Source: JAAZLS01 sp964585925
GTDB taxonomy: Bacteria; Bacillota; Dethiobacteria; DTU022
DNA: 64,000 nt
NCBI GenBank assembly: GCA_964585925.1
Contig: CAZPFS010000005.1
Location: 10,105 to 74,104 of the forward strand
Direction of reading: 5' to 3'
Shown here: in pieces, positions 59,826 to 64,000 of the stretch
Layout: each line of letters opens with the position of its first letter
How positions within the stretch are numbered: the first letter of the stretch is position 1
The notes under the pieces: generated by a model
What the model saw: the letters and a program-made list of their open reading frames with translations, nothing else
Databases searched by the model: none
What the model was told of the DNA's origin: nothing
Program-made: the position numbers and the translations under genes

Positions 59826-62042
59826 ATGGAGCTTACCGATAACGCCAGGATCACCTATGAGAAAAGATATCTGAAAAAAGATCCTGAAGGAAATATAGTG
59901 GAAACGCCTGCTGACCTTCTGAGAAGGGTAGCTTCAAACATGGCCGCGGTGGAGCGGGGATTTGGCCAGGATGAAAGTGAAGTAAAGAAGGTTGAAGAAG
60001 ATTTTTACCAGGCCATGGCCGAGGCTTATTTTCTGCCCAATTCTCCCACACTGATGAATGCCGGACGGGATTTACAGCAACTCAGTGCTTGTTTTGTATT
60101 GCCGGTAGAGGACAGCATGGAGGGGATCTTTACCTCCTTGAAACACATGGCTCTGGTCCAGAAAACCGGCGGAGGCACCGGTTTTGCCTTCGACCGGCTG
60201 CGGCCGGCCGGTGATCGGGTTCGCACTACCAATGGGGTGGCCAGCGGACCGATTTCGTTTTTGAAAATATTCGACGCAGCCACGGAGGCGGTCAAACAAG
60301 GGGGTACGCGCAGGGGCGCAAACATGGGCTCATTGCGCTACGATCACCCCGATATACTGGAATTTATTTGCTGCAAACAGAAAGAAAACGAGGTCAACAA
60401 TTTTAACCTTTCGGTTACAGTATCCGATGTGTTCATGCGCAAGGTGACCGGAGAGGATCCCAACCCCTATTATGCCCTGATCAATCCCCGTTGCGGCGAA
60501 CCATATACGGATCCGGATACCGGAGAGGCCCTGCAGCTGCATGGAGGGGAAGTTTTTGACCTGATGGTGAAAAATGCGTGGGCCAAAGGCGATCCGGGAA
60601 TAATTTTTATAGATCAAATGAACCGTTACAACCCGACCCCGCATATCGGCAGTTACGAAACCACCAATCCCTGCGGTGAACAGCCGCTGTTGCCCTACGA
60701 AGCCTGTTGCCTGGCTTCACTTAACTTGGGTCGGTTTGTCACCGGGGCGGGAGAAGTGGATTGGGAAAAACTGCGCCGGATGATCTGGATTGCAGTTCGT
60801 TTTCTGGACAATTCCATTGATACCAGCAATTATGTCATTGAGCAGATCGCAAGAATGCATAGGGAAGGCAATCGGAAAATTGGCCTGGGGGTGATGGGCT
60901 GGCACGACATGCTGGTTCGCCTGAATATACCCTATGACAGCGAAGAAGCACTGGAGACGGCGGAAAAAGTAATGGGCTTTATCAATGAAGAGGCCAAAAT
61001 ATGTTCAGTAGATCTGGCTTCTCAGCGGGGGGTTTTCCCCAATTTTACCGGGAGTGTCTATGACACCGGCGACCCGAAAGACCGGGTTCGCAACGCCACC
61101 CGTACTACCATTGCCCCCACCGGAACCATATCGATCCTGGCCGGCGCCAGCAGCGGAATCGAACCTTATTTCGGCCTGGCTTTTTTGCGCAAAAACATCC
61201 TGGGAGGTGTGGATCTGCCGGAGGTAAACCCTTTGTTCCTGGAAACAGCCATGCGTGAAGGATTTTACTCCGATGAGCTTATCCGGGAAATTGCCCGCCA
61301 TGGAAATATTCCGGACGATGAAACGGCAGTGCCCGCGCATATTAAAACCCTTTTTAAAACCGCCATGGATATTGATCCCCAGTGGCACATTCGCCATCAG
61401 GCAATTTTCCAAAAGCATACGGACAACGCGGTCAGTAAAACCATAAATCTAAAAAAAGAGGTTGCTCCGGAGGATGTTAAGAATGCCTATATTAATGCCT
61501 GGAAAATGGGTTGCAAGGGCATTACCATTTATCGGGACGGATCCCGGGAAAAACAGGTTTTAAATGTTGGTGTGAGTAAAGGAAAAAGCCTCAGCCCAAG
61601 CAGCCGCCCGGCAACGCTGACCGGCCATACCACCTGTATCAAGACCCCGTTGGGAAACCTGTTTGTGACGGTAAATACCGCCGGGGGAAAACCCTTTGAG
61701 CTGTTTGCCCAGATCGGCAAAGCGGGAAGTGACGTGGTTGCTTTTACAGAAGGCATTGCCAGGTTGGTTTCATTGGCCCTGCGCTGCGGCGTAGATGTGG
61801 AAGAGATAATTGCTCAGCTTGAGGGAATCGGCGGTTATCGTTCGGTGGGTTTCGGTCCCAACAGGATCATGAGCGTCCCCGATGCCGTCGGGCGGGCCCT
61901 GGCGGGGTTGGTCAAGGTTAAGCCGGAGGAAAACGGCAACCATTACAATTCGCGGGAAATATGCCCCGAATGCGGTACCGGAGCCCTGATCAGGGTGGAG
62001 GGCTGTGCCAAATGCGAGGCTTGCGGCTACAGTGAATGCTGA
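59826..62042 (+). CDS. nrdJ: Class II (adenosylcobalamin) ribonucleoside reductase
   Basis: A 738-residue enzyme making deoxyribonucleotides without oxygen. The catalytic cysteines include Cys89 (QQLSACFVLP), the radical Cys283 in NPCGEQPL with Glu285, and the later Cys in ACCLASLNL. The phosphate site ATRTTIAPTGTIS is typical. The C-terminus has a TSCPD-type domain and a zinc ribbon CPECG/CEACG. No N-terminal ATP-cone is present, so allosteric activity control may be lacking. ATG 59826 follows GGAGGTGGG; an earlier ATG at 59760 has no ribosome site. Confidence 0.95.
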   Translation: MELTDNARITYEKRYLKKDPEGNIVETPADLLRRVASNMAAVERGFGQDESEVKKVEEDFYQAMAEAYFLPNSPTLMNAGRDLQQLSACFVLPVEDSMEGIFTSLKHMALVQKTGGGTGFAFDRLRPAGDRVRTTNGVASGPISFLKIFDAATEAVKQGGTRRGANMGSLRYDHPDILEFICCKQKENEVNNFNLSVTVSDVFMRKVTGEDPNPYYALINPRCGEPYTDPDTGEALQLHGGEVFDLMVKNAWAKGDPGIIFIDQMNRYNPTPHIGSYETTNPCGEQPLLPYEACCLASLNLGRFVTGAGEVDWEKLRRMIWIAVRFLDNSIDTSNYVIEQIARMHREGNRKIGLGVMGWHDMLVRLNIPYDSEEALETAEKVMGFINEEAKICSVDLASQRGVFPNFTGSVYDTGDPKDRVRNATRTTIAPTGTISILAGASSGIEPYFGLAFLRKNILGGVDLPEVNPLFLETAMREGFYSDELIREIARHGNIPDDETAVPAHIKTLFKTAMDIDPQWHIRHQAIFQKHTDNAVSKTINLKKEVAPEDVKNAYINAWKMGCKGITIYRDGSREKQVLNVGVSKGKSLSPSSRPATLTGHTTCIKTPLGNLFVTVNTAGGKPFELFAQIGKAGSDVVAFTEGIARLVSLALRCGVDVEEIIAQLEGIGGYRSVGFGPNRIMSVPDAVGRALAGLVKVKPEENGNHYNSREICPECGTGALIRVEGCAKCEACGYSEC

Positions 62043-62217
62043 TCAGAAAACAGGAAACAAGGGGCGGGAAACAGGATAAAATAAGCGAAGGCAATATGGT
62101 AAATTACGGTCATGGGGGAGGGCAACCCTACCGGGGAACGACGGCGGATAGTTAACAAGGTTAAAAACCGATGATTTTGCCGGACTCCTGCATCTTGTTT
62201 TTGGAAAGGGCTGTGGT

Positions 62218-62670
62218 ATGTCATCATTGGAAATTGATCTAAAAAAAATATGGGCGGTGTTGCCGCATCGATATCCCTTTTTGCTGGTGGATCGGATCAC
62301 CGAACTTGTTCCCGGGGAAAGCGCCGCCGGCTTTAAAAATGTGACCATTAACGAGCCATTTTTTCAGGGGCATTTTCCCGGCGAGCCGGTGATGCCCGGA
62401 GTGTTGATTGTGGAGGCACTGGCCCAGGTAGGGGCGGTGGCGGTGCTCAGTGAGCCCAAGAACTCCGGGAAACTGGCCCTGTTTGCCGGTATAGATAAAT
62501 TTCGGTTTAAAAAGGTAGTCTGCCCCGGCGATCGGCTGGAACTGAAAGTTGCCTTGACTCACAGGCACGGATCTCTGGGAAAAGGGGAAGCAGTGGCAGA
62601 GGTGGAAGGAGAACCGGTTGCCGCCGGAGTGCTCCTGTTTGCATTAACGGAAAAGGCGGATAAAAAATAG
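62218..62670 (+). CDS. fabZ: 3-hydroxyacyl-ACP dehydratase FabZ
   Basis: A 150-residue hot-dog-fold dehydratase of fatty acid synthesis. The catalytic His lies in LPHRYPFLLVDRI and the Glu in GHFPGEPVMPGVLIVEALAQ. ATG 62218 follows GGAAAGGGCTG. In B. subtilis fabZ also lies downstream of mbl (via flhO-flhP), so its place may be ancestral. A bidirectional terminator follows the stop directly. Confidence 0.95.
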   Translation: MSSLEIDLKKIWAVLPHRYPFLLVDRITELVPGESAAGFKNVTINEPFFQGHFPGEPVMPGVLIVEALAQVGAVAVLSEPKNSGKLALFAGIDKFRFKKVVCPGDRLELKVALTHRHGSLGKGEAVAEVEGEPVAAGVLLFALTEKADKK

Positions 62671-62700
62671 ATGCAGTGGAGGCTGCCTCCACTGCATTTT
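62671..62700. terminator. Bidirectional intrinsic terminator
   Basis: ATGCAGTGGAGG (62671-62682) and CCTCCACTGCAT (62686-62697) with a 3-base loop. T-runs follow on both strands (TTTT on plus; the reverse of AAAAAAT on minus), ending fabZ and the facing lipoprotein gene. Confidence 0.9.
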
Positions 62701-62724
62701 ACCGATTGGGGCCAATCAATCTGC

Positions 62725-63228
62725 TTATTCAAACATTTCGACGGAGATGGTCATGTTGGCGCCATCGGTAAACATGGCCAATACGCCGGCTTTTTCACCC
62801 TTCTTGGCACTGTACATGATCGTATCTTCGGCGGTGGAGGTGGTCACCTCCTCGTTAAACCCGGCGCTTTTTAGCTCCTCCACATAATTTTCATAATCCT
62901 TCTGACTTACCTCCGACAGGGAGATCATGCACGCTTCCGGGGTTTCAATTACCGATTCTACCTTCCCCTTCGTAAACTTGGGGATCAAAGAGGCCGCTTC
63001 CCCTTTGGGCCATTCACCGCCGCCAACCGTCCACTCCGCGCCGCCTTCTTTGTCGGTGACGGTTATCTTTCCTTCATCAAGATCGATGTCTACATTATCA
63101 CCGCCTGCTTTATCCAGGATACCTTCGGTAATTTTCTCAGCCAGTTTTTCTTCAACCTTCTTCGTCCCGCAACCCGTTAACGACAGCAGCAGTACTCCCA
63201 GCAGGATCACCACACCTTTTTTCACCAT
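62725..63228 (-). CDS. Lipoprotein, unknown function
   Basis: A 167-residue exported lipoprotein. Residues 1-20 are a signal with lipobox LTGC (Cys20). The mature part has acidic, Gly-rich beta stretches (VDIDLDEGKITVTDKEGG, TVGGGEWP) and a C-terminal domain with MISLSEVSQKDYENYVEEL. The style resembles small DUF6591-like lipoproteins, but I cannot confirm. ATG at 63228 (minus) follows GGGGGCAGGG. It may be co-transcribed with the DUF4870-like gene 41 bases upstream. Confidence 0.75.
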   Translation of the reverse strand: MVKKGVVILLGVLLLSLTGCGTKKVEEKLAEKITEGILDKAGGDNVDIDLDEGKITVTDKEGGAEWTVGGGEWPKGEAASLIPKFTKGKVESVIETPEACMISLSEVSQKDYENYVEELKSAGFNEEVTTSTAEDTIMYSAKKGEKAGVLAMFTDGANMTISVEMFE

Positions 63229-63269
63229 TATCCCTGCCCCCCGGATGTTATTTAAATTATTTTTTATAT

Positions 63270-63626
63270 CTATTTAATCAACTGTATGGAACCGATAATC
63301 GGCAGCCGTTTTGCTTTGCCCCCAAACCCGTTTATCAACCCTATAATAAACAGCGCCAAGACGAACAGCCCAAAAATTGGCCACAGGATAAGGTTAATCA
63401 AAGGTAAAAAGGTGAGTACAATATTGCCGGCAACGCCCAAAATAAGCAGCAACAGCCCCTGATTGGCATGAAACCTGCCGAACGGGGAATTGGGGCACAC
63501 TATCAGGGGTAAAAAAAATAGTATATAGGCCAGCCCTGCCATGGTTTTATTTGCTTCGATATCCCCCTGGTCGAAATTCGGTATCCCGCCGCTTTCAGGT
63601 TGCCCCTGAATGTTTAAATCCGACAC
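63270..63626 (-). CDS. DUF4870-like membrane protein
   Basis: A 118-residue protein with three hydrophobic segments (about residues 30-48, 57-75 and 80-103) and the family-like segment FGRFHANQGLLLLI. DUF4870 proteins are small membrane proteins of unknown role. GTG 63626 (minus) follows GGAGGTG at good spacing; the frame runs open to TTG 63641. It is upstream of the lipoprotein on the same strand. Confidence 0.8.
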   Translation of the reverse strand: MSDLNIQGQPESGGIPNFDQGDIEANKTMAGLAYILFFLPLIVCPNSPFGRFHANQGLLLLILGVAGNIVLTFLPLINLILWPIFGLFVLALFIIGLINGFGGKAKRLPIIGSIQLIK

Positions 63627-63774
63627 ATAAAACACCTCCAATTAAATTATATAAATGTGCCATGATTATAACCATATCTTTGGAAAAAAGGAATCACCCG
63701 CGGTGTGAATTTTCAAATACTTATCTTTAACGAACAGTTTAGATCCAAAATTTAACTATTACAAGGTTGTGATA

Positions 63775-63783
63775 TGGTATAAT
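63775..63783 (+). promoter_or_regulatory. Extended -10 promoter reading toward the right edge
   Basis: TGG-TATAAT (63775-63783) is a good extended -10. No clear -35 is present. It would drive a transcript with at least 210 bases of leader inside the window and no open reading frame. Confidence 0.45.
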
Positions 63784-63919
63784 TATTTAATGCCATTAAA
63801 ACTCACACTAAACGTAACTAGAAGAAACTAAACATTAACACTCGGGAAGAACTGGTTTTGGAGGTGAGCCTCTCAGGGAAAGCGGCAGGGAACAGGGCTG
63901 AAAAAGGGAGATTGAACGG

Positions 63920-63972
63920 GGAAATCGGCTAATCGGCTGCTGGATTTCCGGGAGTTTGACAGTTAGCAGCCG
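63920..63972 (+). ncRNA. Predicted H-type pseudoknot in a leader or ncRNA at the window edge
   Basis: GGAAATC (63920-63926) pairs with GATTTCC (63943-63949); CGGCTGCT (63934-63941), lying in that loop, pairs with AGCAGCCG (63965-63972). The order of arms gives a classic pseudoknot of 7 and 8 bp with loops of 7, 1 and 15 bases. A repeat ATCGGCT occurs at 63924-63930 and 63932-63938. I match it to no known RNA class. The region 63627-64000 holds no gene otherwise, and the structure may continue beyond the edge. Confidence 0.45.
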
Positions 63973-64000
63973 AGAATCAAGAACGAATAAGTCTGAAACC

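Noticed and set aside
62110..62150. ZTP-riboswitch-like CCGGGGAACGACGGCGG before fabZ
   Set aside because: The required downstream CCGCC-TGGGC half and the 5' stem were not found, and fabZ is not a usual ZTP target.
1..64000. Search for CRISPR arrays, insertion sequences, prophage and rRNA
   Set aside because: No regular repeat-spacer series, transposase, integrase, phage structural gene or rRNA signature was seen.

Overview
The window looks like a chromosomal segment of an endospore-forming, strictly anaerobic member of class Clostridia (Firmicutes). It carries sporulation genes (sigG, spoIIR, spoIID, spoIIQ, spoIIID, a spore-type lonC), the low-GC Gram-positive WalRK-YycHI cell-wall stress cluster, strong Shine-Dalgarno sequences and many TTG/GTG starts. 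It also has oxygen-independent enzymes: an adenosylcobalamin-dependent ribonucleotide reductase and a ferredoxin-linked homocysteine pathway. Base composition by eye is near 50 % GC. Genus cannot be assigned from the sequence alone. No phage, insertion sequence, CRISPR array or rRNA was seen.

Region 1 (0-18.3 kb, all +) holds a truncated CvpA-like gene, adk, a DUF951 gene, the rpsF-ssb-rpsR-rplI replication and ribosome set, lonC, dnaB, a flavoprotein, a G5/M23 cell-wall peptidase, then walR-walK-yycH-yycI-murA-phosphatase and htrA-metallo-hydrolase. An array of three degenerate palindromes sits just before walR. Region 2 (18.4-34.8 kb) has a class A penicillin-binding protein on the minus strand, then a short transaldolase, rho, a LysM/M23 protein, rpmE, DUF1385, prfA-prmC, sigG-spoIIR, a Na+/phosphate-type transporter, a Sua5/TsaC protein, a YwlE-type phosphatase, rpiB, glyA and a dCMP deaminase.

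Region 3 (34.8-43.5 kb) is a complete nine-gene V/A-type ATPase operon in the order H-I-K-E-C-F-A-B-D, with a clear promoter and terminator. Its membrane rotor subunit has the Na+-ligand residues known from Enterococcus hirae NtpK. Region 4 (43.6-49 kb) is ywmB-murA-spoIID-spoIIQ-spoIIID-mbl. From memory, regions 2-4 follow the B. subtilis order rho-rpmE-prfA-prmC-spoIIR-ywlC-ywlE-rpiB-glyA-[atp]-ywmB-murAA-spoIID-spoIIQ-spoIIID-mbl, but the F-type ATP synthase operon position is filled by the V-type ATPase.

Region 5 (49-64 kb) carries a DMT-family membrane protein and dapB (both minus), gap with an archaeal-type cupin phosphoglucose isomerase, and a three-gene homocysteine-synthesis module (DUF39, NIL-ferredoxin, UPF0280). 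A tRNA-Thr(CGU) and a CBS protein follow. Next is a saccharopine-dehydrogenase-like enzyme coupled to a Na+:solute symporter and a 36-residue membrane peptide. The region ends with a 57-residue unknown protein, a class II ribonucleotide reductase behind a long structured leader, fabZ, a lipoprotein and a DUF4870-like protein. At the right edge a predicted H-type pseudoknot begins an unannotated, probably transcribed region.

The most interesting points are the V-ATPase at the atp locus with its apparent sodium specificity, the intact homocysteine module, the sigG-spoIIR operon behind a forespore-type promoter, the symporter-coupled micropeptide, the edge pseudoknot, and several candidate RNA leaders (rpsF, fsa, nrdJ).
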